This document shows positions 55,986 to 64,000 of a stretch of DNA of 64,000 nt, piece after piece. Made by a program: the position numbers and the translations under genes. Origin of the DNA: Candidatus Thiodiazotropha sp. (ex Myrtea sp. 'scaly one' KF741663) (GTDB lineage Bacteria; Pseudomonadota; Gammaproteobacteria; Chromatiales; Chromatiaceae); assembly GCA_025655555.1 (NCBI GenBank), contig JAHXIQ010000001.1:124001-188000 (forward strand), in the 5' to 3' direction. Position 1 is the stretch's first letter. The number at the start of each line of letters is the position of its first letter. The notes below the pieces were generated by a model. The model was given only the letters and a program-made list of their open reading frames with translations, made no database searches and was not told where the DNA came from.

Positions 55986-58064
55986 GTGCGTCGTCCACGC
56001 TCTTTTCTTCACTCACTGCGTTTCAAACTGCTGATCGCCTCACTGACCCTGCTGGTGATTCCCTGGATCGGTTATCTCTATCTGCTTGAGATTGAGGATT
56101 CTCTTCGTCAATCTCAGGAGACGCTCTTACTGAGCCGCGCCGAAATTGTTGCCAATCTTCTCAACGATCGGCTCACAACAGAGGAGAACCAGACCCTCTT
56201 AGCTTCTGATGATAAAGCCACCACAAGCCTCTATGTTCACCCGTTGGAGCAGGCACCTGTGGCAGACGGTTATCCTGAAGAGTGGGGTAATCTGATTACT
56301 CAGACCCGGCGATACCTGGCCAGTGAAACGTCGACTGACGCTGTGAGCTTCGAACTGCTCGCTGGCTATCATCAAGAGTACCTCTATCTACTGATGCTGG
56401 TATCTGATACGACCCTTACCTACCCAAAACCAGGCGGACCACTCACATCCGGAGATCATCTGATACTTGCCCTGCCCGGCACAGTCCGCAAGAGCCGGCA
56501 ATACTTGCTGGGCACATCGGCACCAGGCTGGATCCGAGTTCTGCAGACTGATAATTTACAGAGTGAGCCCGCTATCCGCGGAGAGTGGCAAGAAACTTCG
56601 ACAGGATACAATGTAGAGCTTCGGATACCCCTGGCTATGGTGGACCGGGGTCTCTCTCTGGCCGTCATCAATAAAGACAATATTAACGACAAACCCATAG
56701 GCATCGCTGCCACTTCAGGTTGGCAGACAAACGCTAACCTGGCCAGACTGGTCATGCCCTCTCTACCCAGTGAAAAGCTATTGAGAGGACTCGACAGCGA
56801 TAGCCATCGCTACACCATTCTCAACCGACAGCGACAAGTGGTCGGCAGACACGGAGATCTACCAAAACCTGAACCGTCACAGACAACTTTTACCAGTCGT
56901 ATTCTTTCCGCACTACTGGTCGAGCGACCGGTTTCCAATGAGTATAAGCGAGAGCATGCGGGACATATGGACGGCCCGGAAATCCGTCAGGCATTAAACG
57001 GCAGGGGTAATGTCCACCGCTATCGAACCCGGCGCTCACAAAGCGCTATTCTCTCCGCTGCCTATCCACTCTACAACTCAGAGAAAATATCAGGTGCGAT
57101 CCTGGTTGAGCAAACCACCCATACCATCCTCTTTATGCAGCAGACAGCACTGGAGCGTCTGTTGACTTCCACCCTGTTGTTGTTTTTGATCACTGGCGGC
57201 ACGCTGTTTATGCTTGCTTCTTATCTGACCCGGCGCATTACCCGACTGAGTCGTAAATTCAGCAGAACAGTCAGCCAGGACGGAAGGATCATCGGCCCAG
57301 TGAGCAGCACGACAAACAATGATGAGCTGGGAGAATTAGAGCAGAGCTTCGCCAGCGTGCTACAACGCCTCCAGGGCTACAACAGTTACTTGGAGGCTAT
57401 GGCATCCCGGCTTGCTCATGAGTTTCGCACCCCCTTGGCAATGGTGCAATCCTCATTGGAAAACCTGCAAGCCGACGACGAAAAGGTAGCGCAAAAACGT
57501 TATACCGGACGAGCACTGGAAGGTACGCACCGACTTCAATTGATTCTAAACCGTCTACGGGAAGCGACACGCCTCGAACAAGCACTGCAGGGCGCCGAGT
57601 TGAAAACCGTCAACATGACCGAACTCTGCCACTCTCTTTTTGAAGGATACAGACTAAGCCATCCTTCAATCCAGTTTCGATGCCAATTCATCGACACCCA
57701 ACTTCAAGCCTTTGTCGCACCTGAACTGATCAGCCAGGCCATGGATAAGCTAGTCGGAAATGCAGTAGATTTTCACACCCCATCGACTCCGATTTATATT
57801 ATGCTGACGCAACAGGATGAGAAACTCTATATCCACATCACCAATCAGGGCCCTGCCTTACCCGAGGGTATGCATGATGCTTTGTTCCAGTCCATGGTCT
57901 CAATCCGCAAGCTCAAAGATAATGAACCCCATCTGGGGTTGGGACTCTATCTGGTCAGATTGATTGCAGAATTTCACAGCGGCCAGGTAATGGCTAAAAA
58001 TACTGAGGATGGCGTCAGTTTCAGCCTGGAGTTACCAATAGCATCTTCTGCCGTAAGCGAATAA
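55986..58064 (+). CDS. pdsS: Sensor histidine kinase of the dedicated sortase system (PdsS)
   Basis: An inner-membrane kinase of about 692 aa. First membrane helix about residues 10-30 (LLIASLTLLVIPWIGYLYLL), a large periplasmic sensor (about 35-385) with a carbohydrate-binding-like segment (HQEYLYLLMLVSDTTL, then GDHLILALPG), second helix about 390-410, HAMP (about 410-465) and HisKA with the phospho-His in RLAHEFRTPLAMVQSSLE (about 490), then the ATPase N-box (GNAVDFHTPST), ITNQGPAL and GLGLYLVRLI. GTG at 55986 is preferred: GGAAG lies ten bases before, four bases after the pdsR stop. The track ATG at 55953 overlaps pdsR by 29 bases. No output gene besides the Pds locus is adjacent. Confidence 0.9.
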   Translation: MRRPRSFLHSLRFKLLIASLTLLVIPWIGYLYLLEIEDSLRQSQETLLLSRAEIVANLLNDRLTTEENQTLLASDDKATTSLYVHPLEQAPVADGYPEEWGNLITQTRRYLASETSTDAVSFELLAGYHQEYLYLLMLVSDTTLTYPKPGGPLTSGDHLILALPGTVRKSRQYLLGTSAPGWIRVLQTDNLQSEPAIRGEWQETSTGYNVELRIPLAMVDRGLSLAVINKDNINDKPIGIAATSGWQTNANLARLVMPSLPSEKLLRGLDSDSHRYTILNRQRQVVGRHGDLPKPEPSQTTFTSRILSALLVERPVSNEYKREHAGHMDGPEIRQALNGRGNVHRYRTRRSQSAILSAAYPLYNSEKISGAILVEQTTHTILFMQQTALERLLTSTLLLFLITGGTLFMLASYLTRRITRLSRKFSRTVSQDGRIIGPVSSTTNNDELGELEQSFASVLQRLQGYNSYLEAMASRLAHEFRTPLAMVQSSLENLQADDEKVAQKRYTGRALEGTHRLQLILNRLREATRLEQALQGAELKTVNMTELCHSLFEGYRLSHPSIQFRCQFIDTQLQAFVAPELISQAMDKLVGNAVDFHTPSTPIYIMLTQQDEKLYIHITNQGPALPEGMHDALFQSMVSIRKLKDNEPHLGLGLYLVRLIAEFHSGQVMAKNTEDGVSFSLELPIASSAVSE

Positions 58065-58485
58065 ATGCCCGGAAGTCTAACGGAGTACTGTCAGTCGCAG
58101 AGATGATGGATGAAAATCAGCTATCACATAAAAACTGTAGACATCATGATTTAATCTGACAGCTTACGGCCAATAGAGGACCTGTACCAGAACAAGTACT
58201 ATCAATCCCAATTACTTCATAGTCGACATCTGGGAAGTTGGCCTGCAGAGAAACCACTTAAAAATATGTCGTTGGTCGGTCCTCATATGGTCGCAGTGAC
58301 AGATAAATTGAGCTTCATGAAAGCTACTGCTGTCGACCATACCATCAGATATCTTGGCCTCAATGATTAAAATATCCATAAATAACAATAGAATAAAGCA
58401 TGATCTTTAGGTTGTTATTGACCTAAGGTGTATTGCGTCTTAAACTGCCAATATCAGAACATACATAGAACATATGTGACACAAC
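58065..58485. other. AT-rich non-coding stretch before the Gp37/TcmP cassette
   Basis: 421 bp without a recognisable gene; visibly more AT-rich than the flanks. A 34-codon frame (58266-58370) begins MSLVGPHMVAVTDKLSF and ends RYLGLND; I cannot match it to a family, and it may be a remnant. Nothing like an integrase, attachment site or inverted repeat was found. A promoter for the cassette should lie here; TATTGC and similar boxes are not convincing. Confidence 0.4.
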
Positions 58486-59226
58486 ATGAGCAGAATAGAA
58501 TGGACAGAACGCACATGGAATCCCGTCACCGGTTGCACAAAGATTTCGCCGGGATGTAGGCACTGTTACGCCGAAAATATGGCCCGTAGACTCAAGGCCA
58601 TGGGAACTCCGGGGTATGAAAAAGGTTTCAAACTGACCATTCACCCGGGGCGGCTTGATGAACCGTTACGAAGAAAAAAGCCTACGGTCTACTTTGTGAA
58701 CTCGATGAGTGACCTGTTCCATAAGCAGGTGCCGTCGCACTTCATCGACCGGGTTTTTGAAGTCATCGTCGCCAGTCCTCAGCACAATTTCCAGCTTCTT
58801 ACGAAACGCCCGGAACGGATGGCGCGATATTTTCGCAGCCGCGAGGTGCCGTCCAACTGCTGGCTGGGAACAACAGTAGAAGACCAAGAATATGGCATTC
58901 CGCGCATTGATCTATTGCGCACCATCCCCGCAAAGATCAGATTCTTGTCCATTGAACCGCTGCTCGAAAATTTAGGTACCCTTGATTTGAAAAACATTCA
59001 TTGGGTCATCGTTGGCGGGGAATCCGGCTCCAAAGCACGTCCCATGCAACCAGAATGGGTCGAAAACATCCGCATTCAATGCCACGCTCAGGGGGCATCA
59101 TTTTTTTTCAAACAGTGGGGAGGCTGGGGAGCCGACGGCGTACGACGCCCTAAAGCGGAAAACGGCAGGCTTCTTCATGGACGGACCTGGGATGAAATGC
59201 CCGCGATCATGACAACTCACATCTAG
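58486..59226 (+). CDS. Phage Gp37/Gp68 family three-cysteine protein
   Basis: A 246-aa protein of the Gp37/Gp68 family, named from phage genes and of unknown function. The N-terminus has the family motif WNPVTGCTKISPGCRHCYA (residues 11-29), a C-x7-C-x2-C cluster that resembles a radical-SAM iron-sulfur site. Other family stretches are YFVNSMSDLFHKQVPSHFID, LLTKRPERMARYF, WLGTTVEDQEY, RFLSIEPLLENLG and IVGGESGSKARPMQPEWV. The last part has FFFKQWGGWG. The first half suggests an (alpha/beta) barrel. It is followed 15 bp later by its habitual partner TcmP. Established: the two are adjacent in many genomes. Radical chemistry is inference. Confidence 0.92.
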   Translation: MSRIEWTERTWNPVTGCTKISPGCRHCYAENMARRLKAMGTPGYEKGFKLTIHPGRLDEPLRRKKPTVYFVNSMSDLFHKQVPSHFIDRVFEVIVASPQHNFQLLTKRPERMARYFRSREVPSNCWLGTTVEDQEYGIPRIDLLRTIPAKIRFLSIEPLLENLGTLDLKNIHWVIVGGESGSKARPMQPEWVENIRIQCHAQGASFFFKQWGGWGADGVRRPKAENGRLLHGRTWDEMPAIMTTHI

Positions 59227-59241
59227 CAAGGACGAAATGTA

Positions 59242-60483
59242 GTGGTTTCAAGAACCTATGATTGGGAACACGGCGCAAAATTAGAAGACCATACCAGGAA
59301 AAAGCATGAGATTCTCAAGCGGTATTTCCGGGAGTATTTGCTCACCCGATGCAAGATGCCGCAGCAAGAGAAGTTCAGAATAGCCATTGTGGACGGTTTT
59401 TGTGGGGCGGGCCTGTACGAGTGCGGCAGCCCTGGATCACCCCTGCTCTTTGTCGATGGGCTGCTTCGCGCCGCCATTGAAATCAACATTGACCGGCATA
59501 AGCAAGGCATGAAACCTATCGTTATCGAAGGCCTGCTCATTTTCAATGACAGCGAACCAAGCGTCATTGAGCTACTAAAGAAAAATCTGGTCTCCTACTT
59601 GTTGGAAATTGAGGCCTTCGATCATCTCCAGATCGAAATCAATTACTATACAGATGAATTTGAGTCCATTTACCCGCAAATCAAGCAGCGATTATTAGCC
59701 GCTCGTTGCCGCAATGTATTTTTCAACCTGGATCAATGCGGCTACTCCAAAGTTACGTCATCGATTCTCCGCGACATTATCTCCTCGTGGAACTCAGCGG
59801 AAATACTGTTTACCTTCATGATCGAAAGTATGCTGACATTCCTGTCCCCCAATAAAAGCACCAATAATGTTCCTCTTGAACCAGCGATGAGGGGAAAGAT
59901 CAATAGCCTGTTAAAGGACCGGGACGATTTGATCGGGAAAAAAGACTGGCTGGCGGAAGCTGAGCAGATCGCTTTTGCATTCCTCAAAGACTGTGCCACA
60001 TACGTCAGCCCGTTTTCTATCAACAACCCTTCCGGCTGGCAATACTGGCTGATGCACTTCGCCACATCGTACCGCGCACGCCAAGTGTACAATGATGTCT
60101 TGCACCAGTGTGATGCTCAAGCCCATTTCGGGCGGTCTGGGCTCAACATGCTCTCATATGATCCGACACACGAGGGACAGTTGTATTTGTTTAACACCGA
60201 TTCCCGTCAAGCGGCCAAAGACGCACTCTTTGACGACATTCCAAGGTTCGTGGCTGAATCCGGTGACGCCATCACAATGCATGATTTCTATGCAGCAGCA
60301 TATAGCGAAACACCGGCACATAGCGAGGATATTCATGAAATGATCATGGAGAATACGGATATTGAGGTAATCACCGAGTCGGGTGGCACTCGAAGAAAAG
60401 CAAATACCATCAAGCCGATAGACACGCTGAAGATGAAGGATCAAAAGAGCTTTATCTTTATGTTCCCCAATGATCAAGAATAA
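59242..60483 (+). CDS. tcmP: Three-Cys-motif partner protein TcmP
   Basis: A 413-aa protein of the TcmP family, which is defined by its place next to a Gp37/Gp68 three-Cys protein; no function is established. Residues 1-30 hold the typical HTRKKHEILKRYFREYL helix. A Rossmann-like part follows: IAIVDGFCGAGLYECG (about 48-63), like the SAM-binding Gly loop of methyltransferases, then IVIEGLLIFNDSEPS and NVFFNLDQCGYSKVT (about 160), where a catalytic Asp-Pro is common in relatives but not here. The C-terminus contains a winged-helix-like YDVLHQCDAQAHF. Start GTG at 59242 follows AAGGAC. Pairs with the gene before as one operon. Confidence 0.9.
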   Translation: MVSRTYDWEHGAKLEDHTRKKHEILKRYFREYLLTRCKMPQQEKFRIAIVDGFCGAGLYECGSPGSPLLFVDGLLRAAIEINIDRHKQGMKPIVIEGLLIFNDSEPSVIELLKKNLVSYLLEIEAFDHLQIEINYYTDEFESIYPQIKQRLLAARCRNVFFNLDQCGYSKVTSSILRDIISSWNSAEILFTFMIESMLTFLSPNKSTNNVPLEPAMRGKINSLLKDRDDLIGKKDWLAEAEQIAFAFLKDCATYVSPFSINNPSGWQYWLMHFATSYRARQVYNDVLHQCDAQAHFGRSGLNMLSYDPTHEGQLYLFNTDSRQAAKDALFDDIPRFVAESGDAITMHDFYAAAYSETPAHSEDIHEMIMENTDIEVITESGGTRRKANTIKPIDTLKMKDQKSFIFMFPNDQE

Positions 60484-60776
60484 TCGTCAACCGACTTTCT
60501 CAACCTTTTTCCGAAATACTGCTATCTAGGCATAGCAAGCTCCTACTCAGAAATAGCGGGGGGCATGATGCTTAAGGATATATTCATTCTTTTCAACGCT
60601 GCGCCAACAGAGTTGGGACACTTGGCTATCGTCGGCCGCCCAAAACTCAGTTGTTGAATGGAGACGACTAAAAGATGGTTATTACGTCTGCAATGGTCGC
60701 ATAGCTGTCAGATAAAATCTTCACTGATTGGCTTACAGAGTCAGATTGGGGCTGGATTTCTACAATTAAACGCACA
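60484..60776. other. Intergenic region between TcmP and iscX
   Basis: About 293 bp between the stop codons of convergent genes. An imperfect repeat (GCTATCTAGGCATAGC at 60519-60534) could form a small hairpin after tcmP. Otherwise I see nothing; no gene, transfer RNA or repeat. Confidence 0.35.
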
Positions 60777-60977
60777 TCACTCCCGTTCTTCTATCCAGGC
60801 AGCCTGAATGGCTTCAAGAATTTTCTCGCCGGAATGGTGGGGATCATCATCGAACTCATCCAGCGCAACCACCCAGTCACGAAGATCGACAAAATTAATC
60901 GTGCGCGGGTCCCCATCGGGGTGTGCCTCATCGAGCGCAATGGCGATATCCAGAGAATCGACCCATTTCAGTCCCAT
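60777..60977 (-). CDS. iscX: Fe-S assembly protein IscX
   Basis: IscX (YfhJ) is a small acidic protein that binds IscS and iron and tunes Fe-S assembly. The 66-aa protein begins GLKWVDSLDIAIALDEAHPD and has DPRTINFVDLRDWVVALDEF, then DDDPHHSGEKILEAIQAAWI, the family core almost unchanged from enterics. ATG at 60977 has AAGGAG six bases upstream. A longer open frame (to 61154) runs through the end of fdx in another frame and is not used. It lies 13 bp after fdx and ends the isc operon, as it does in E. coli. Confidence 0.95.
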   Translation of the reverse strand: MGLKWVDSLDIAIALDEAHPDGDPRTINFVDLRDWVVALDEFDDDPHHSGEKILEAIQAAWIEERE

Positions 60978-60990
60978 AACAGTCTCCTTC

Positions 60991-61329
60991 TCAGTGGTGT
61001 TCCGAAACCATATTGATAGTGTACTTGGGAATCTCAATGACCAAGTCTTCATCCCCAACCTGCGCCTGACAACTGAGGCGTGACTCAGGCTCCAGACCCC
61101 AGGCCTTATCGAGCATATCCTCTTCGTTCTCATCGGCCTCCGCCAAAGCATCAAAACCTTCGCGGATGATCACATGGCAGGTGGTACAGGCACAGGATTT
61201 CTCGCAGGCATGCTCGATCTCGATACCATGCTGCAGCGCTGCATCACAGATAGTAATACCAGGTTCCGCCTCGAAAGCAGCGCCTTCGGGACAGATCTCT
61301 TCATGAGGGAGAATAATAATTTGTGGCAT
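60991..61329 (-). CDS. fdx: ISC-type 2Fe-2S ferredoxin
   Basis: Electron carrier of the ISC Fe-S assembly system. The 112-aa protein starts MPQIIILPHEEICPEG and has the adrenodoxin-type cluster ligands in HACEKSCACTTCHVII (about residues 42-57) and the fourth Cys in SRLSCQAQVGDEDLVIEIP (about 88). The C-terminal YTINMVSEHH is typical of bacterial Fdx. ATG at 61329 is used; a TTG five codons upstream (61344) is possible. It lies about 50 bp downstream of hscA and is followed by iscX, in the standard order. Confidence 0.96.
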   Translation of the reverse strand: MPQIIILPHEEICPEGAAFEAEPGITICDAALQHGIEIEHACEKSCACTTCHVIIREGFDALAEADENEEDMLDKAWGLEPESRLSCQAQVGDEDLVIEIPKYTINMVSEHH

Positions 61330-61350
61330 GGGCTGCTGATCCAATTCTGC

Positions 61351-61376
61351 TAGTGCCTGTTAGGGCCTAATAGGCT
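61351..61376 (+). repeat. Possible fragment of the miniature-element end
   Basis: GCCTGTTAGGGCCTAATAGG contains TAGGGCCT, matching the start of the element end, beside the stop codon of hscA. The 23401 copy has the same GCCTGTTAGG lead-in. No element body follows. Weak. Confidence 0.3.
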
Positions 61377-61380
61377 TTTG

Positions 61381-63252
61381 TTACTCAAACTCTTCTACAT
61401 TATGACCGGACATGGCTTGCTGGACACTTTGGTTCATTCGGCGCTCCACATAGAAGCCACAAACCCGCTCCAGCTCCTCGATACCCTGCTTGATGATCTT
61501 CAGATCATCGGACTGCGCGAGTCCGCGTAATTCTTCGAGGGCAGACTCCACCGTACTGCGCTCGTCGGGATTCAACAAGCGGTCACCGTCATCGGACAGT
61601 GCGGCCTCCAGCGCCTCGATCGTACGAGCCGCCTCCACTTGTTGCTCGCGTAAGCTACGCGCCAGTTTGTCTTTACTGGCATGGGCAATGGAGTCCCGCA
61701 ACATGGTCTCGATTTCGTTATCTGTCAGGCCGTAAGAAGGCTTCACCTCGATACTGGTCTGTACACCGCTACTCATCTCCTTGGCACTGACATTCAGAAG
61801 ACCGTCCGCATCCACCTCGAGGGTGACGCGGATACGTGCCGCACCCGCCACCATGGGGGGTATCCCACGCAGTTCGAAACGCGCCAGTGAACGGCAGTCC
61901 GACACCAGTTCGCGCTCACCCTGTACGACATGGATGGCGATAGCTGTCTGGCCATCCTTAAATGTCGTGAACTCCTGCGCCCTGGCAACGGGTATGGTGG
62001 TGTTTCGGTTAATCAGTTTTTCGCTCAATCCACCCATGGTCTCAATACCGAGCGAGAGTGGAATCACGTCCAGTAACAGCATCTCATCATTGGGCTTGTT
62101 ACCAGCCAGAATATCAGCCTGAATCGCGGCACCCACGGCCACCACACGATCAGGATCTATGTCCACCAGTGGCTCGCTACCAAATAGCTCACCCACCTTC
62201 TCTCGAACTCTGGGCACACGGGTGGAACCGCCCACCATCACTACCTCATTCACCTCATCCGGGATCAGACCTGCATCACGCAAGGCTCTACGGCAAGCCA
62301 TCTGGGTCTTTTTAATCAACGGATCGATAAGTTGATTGAACGTCTCACGACTCAGCTCATGCTCCCAGCAGCTACCGTCATCCAGCGTGATGCTTACTTT
62401 AGTCACTTCAGTATCGCTGAGTGCCTCTTTAGCATCACAGGCTGCCCGCATCAGACGTTTCTGCAGACCATGATCGGCATCATCACCGATGGCTGCCTGC
62501 TGCATAATCCATTCGGCAACGACCCGGTCGAAATCATCTCCACCCAGTGCGGAATCACCACCGGTGGCCATAACCTCGAACACACCTTTGTTGAGTCGCA
62601 GAATTGAGATATCAAAAGTCCCGCCACCCAGATCATAGATAGCGTGTATACCTTCAGCCCGCTTGTCGAGTCCATAGGCAACAGCCGCCGCAGTGGGCTC
62701 ATTGAGCAGACGAAACACATGCAATCCTGCCAGTTTCGCCGCATCTTTAGTCGCCTGACGCTGGGCCTCATCGAAATAGGCCGGCACGGTGATCACAACG
62801 CCGGACAGGTCGCCCCCCAGTGTCTCCTCGGCCCGATCGGAGAGTACCTTAAGCACCTCAGCAGAAACTTCGATTGGACTGATATCGCCAGCCGCCGTCT
62901 GGATGCGGGGTACTGTGGTGTGTTCCTGAATGAAGCGGTAGGGCAAGCGGCTTCCCAGGGTCTTGATATCCTGCACGCCGCGACCAATCAAACGCTTGGC
63001 AGATGAAATCGTATTCAGCGGATCCGCCGCCTCTTCCGCTCTGGCTACATGGCCCACATCGATGCCATCCACCCTGTAACGTACAACAGAAGGTAACAGA
63101 TGACGGCCGGCAGTATCCGGCAGAGTTTCTGCATTCCCACTGCGTACGCTGGCCACCAGAGAGTTAGTGGTGCCCAGATCAATACCGGCAGCAAGTTTGT
63201 GTTGGTGAGGCGCTTGCGCCTGTCCCGGTTCCGCTATCTGTAGAAGAGCCAT
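61381..63252 (-). CDS. hscA: Fe-S protein assembly chaperone HscA
   Basis: Specialised Hsp70 that, with HscB, drives release of Fe-S clusters from IscU. The 623-aa protein has an N-terminal extension before [15 protein letters not shown] (about residues 23-37), with [16 protein letters not shown], then [13 protein letters not shown] and [16 protein letters not shown]. The substrate-binding domain and a short lid follow; the acidic EEVKD tail of DnaK is missing, as is normal for HscA. It lies between hscB, with an unusually wide 188-bp gap, and fdx. Confidence 0.97.
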   Translation of the reverse strand: MALLQIAEPGQAQAPHQHKLAAGIDLGTTNSLVASVRSGNAETLPDTAGRHLLPSVVRYRVDGIDVGHVARAEEAADPLNTISSAKRLIGRGVQDIKTLGSRLPYRFIQEHTTVPRIQTAAGDISPIEVSAEVLKVLSDRAEETLGGDLSGVVITVPAYFDEAQRQATKDAAKLAGLHVFRLLNEPTAAAVAYGLDKRAEGIHAIYDLGGGTFDISILRLNKGVFEVMATGGDSALGGDDFDRVVAEWIMQQAAIGDDADHGLQKRLMRAACDAKEALSDTEVTKVSITLDDGSCWEHELSRETFNQLIDPLIKKTQMACRRALRDAGLIPDEVNEVVMVGGSTRVPRVREKVGELFGSEPLVDIDPDRVVAVGAAIQADILAGNKPNDEMLLLDVIPLSLGIETMGGLSEKLINRNTTIPVARAQEFTTFKDGQTAIAIHVVQGERELVSDCRSLARFELRGIPPMVAGAARIRVTLEVDADGLLNVSAKEMSSGVQTSIEVKPSYGLTDNEIETMLRDSIAHASKDKLARSLREQQVEAARTIEALEAALSDDGDRLLNPDERSTVESALEELRGLAQSDDLKIIKQGIEELERVCGFYVERRMNQSVQQAMSGHNVEEFE

Positions 63253-63440
63253 GTTTTTTCAACGCATCATCAAGTGATCGGGCTTACCGATAGAAAACTA
63301 CTACCTGTCCGGAAAGGACAAATATCTTACTCAGCGCAGGCTGTAAAAATGTCGAGTTTCTGGTCATTGTTATATGCTCAAACTATAGAACTTGCCACTT
63401 GTGATTCACAACATTGAAATAGGATTCGGTCTAACGCCTA

Positions 63441-63989
63441 TCAGCCCAGTTCATCCTCGAGCTCTGCCTCAACCGTCTCTGCCTCACTTCGCAGCTTTTG
63501 CAGAAACCGCATCTTGCGTAAAATTTCTCTCGCTGCCGCCAACTGGTCATCGGTGGGTGTCTCGAACTGTACGGCCATCTGTCCCACCAGACTGGTAATC
63601 TGTTTGTTGACCCGGTTGCTGATATCCAGCACAGCTTCGTAGGGATCGTCCTGCCTTCGCACTTCCTCCAGTTGCTCGCGCAACTCCATCTGCTGCATGA
63701 GGAAACCCATATCCTGAGTGGATTCATTCTGAGCATCCATCTCGACACCGTGAAGCGTCAGGAGATAGCTGCCCCTGGCAATCGGGTCTTTAAGTGTTTC
63801 TAATGCTTCATTGATCAACGCCGCGCCTTGTACCGAGATCCGGCGCTCCTGATCCGTTGCATTGGCAAAACGATCAGGATGAACAATCCGTTGCAGGTCG
63901 CGATAGCGATCCGACAGAGCGTTGGCATCCACGATATAACTTACCGGTAGACCAAAGAGTTCAAAGTAGTTTTTCGAAAAATCCAGCAT
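63441..63989 (-). CDS. hscB: Fe-S assembly co-chaperone HscB
   Basis: J-protein that binds IscU and stimulates HscA. The 182-aa protein has a J domain (residues 1-75) with NYFELFGLPVSYIVDANALS and the HPD tripeptide in VHPDRF, and a C-terminal helical domain: LINEALETLKDPIARGSYLL, MEMDxQ-like stretch EVRRQ, then RVNKQITSLVGQMA, typical of HscB. The usual upstream gene iscA lies beyond the window edge. 188 bp separate it from hscA. Confidence 0.95.
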   Translation of the reverse strand: MLDFSKNYFELFGLPVSYIVDANALSDRYRDLQRIVHPDRFANATDQERRISVQGAALINEALETLKDPIARGSYLLTLHGVEMDAQNESTQDMGFLMQQMELREQLEEVRRQDDPYEAVLDISNRVNKQITSLVGQMAVQFETPTDDQLAAAREILRKMRFLQKLRSEAETVEAELEDELG

Positions 63990-64000
63990 ATCGAAAAAAA

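Noticed and set aside
58266-58370. 34-codon plus-strand frame before the Gp37/Gp68 gene
   Set aside because: No ribosome site and no recognised family; kept only as a possible remnant in the gap note.

Overview
The window looks like a piece of a gammaproteobacterial chromosome, most like free-living or symbiotic sulfur-oxidising lineages. This rests on gene content, not on a database search: galU-pyrF-lapBA, hrcA-grpE-dnaK-dnaJ-dapB, nadK-recN, fur/bamE, rnfH-ratA, smpB-tmRNA, hscB-hscA-fdx-iscX, a c4-type dihaem cytochrome, large c-di-GMP proteins and a Gram-negative dedicated sortase system. No phage, large transposon, rRNA, tRNA or CRISPR array was seen.

Layout. 1-5.7 kb (minus strand): galU (cut by the left edge), pyrF, lapB, lapA, fliK, a lipoprotein and dapB. 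5.9-11 kb (minus): the heat-shock operon hrcA-grpE-dnaK-dnaJ, with a near-perfect CIRCE operator in front of hrcA. 11.3-18.3 kb: nadK-recN, fur facing bamE, rnfH-ratA-NSS transporter, then smpB and the tmRNA gene. 18.4-27.3 kb: an ExeA/XrtA-type ATPase with an OmpA-like tail, several unknown proteins, an SDR, a YecA-like SEC-C protein, YceH and a lipase-maturation-factor-like membrane protein. 27.3-38 kb: an ArsC/Spx-like protein, a dapL-lysA operon, two unknowns, a P-type copper ATPase with metal-binding domains at both ends, and a DinG/YoaA helicase. Two ~270-bp miniature elements with TA-flanked terminal inverted repeats lie here, with loose copies of their ends nearby. 38-46.7 kb: a PilZ-DUF1631-GGDEF-EAL protein, PBP1B, cytochrome c4, an L,D-transpeptidase and a glutamine amidotransferase.

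46.7-58.1 kb is the proteobacterial dedicated sortase (Pds) locus: a class-GN-type sortase, its VIT/vWA substrate ending in LPQTA, a membrane helix and RRK, the OmpA-family PdsO, and the PdsR/PdsS two-component pair. An unlisted 53-codon ORF bridges pdsO and the substrate gene through an ATGA overlap. A divergent trio (phosphate-binding-like protein, outer-membrane barrel, GGDEF-EAL protein) sits inside the locus.

58.1-60.8 kb is a short, AT-richer accessory cassette: a Gp37/Gp68-family three-cysteine protein followed by its usual partner TcmP, whose function is unknown to me. 60.8-64 kb is the distal part of an isc Fe-S operon (hscB, hscA, fdx, iscX, minus strand). The best candidates for undescribed biology are the covarying miniature elements, the small ORF and nested c-di-GMP module in the sortase locus, and the TcmP cassette.
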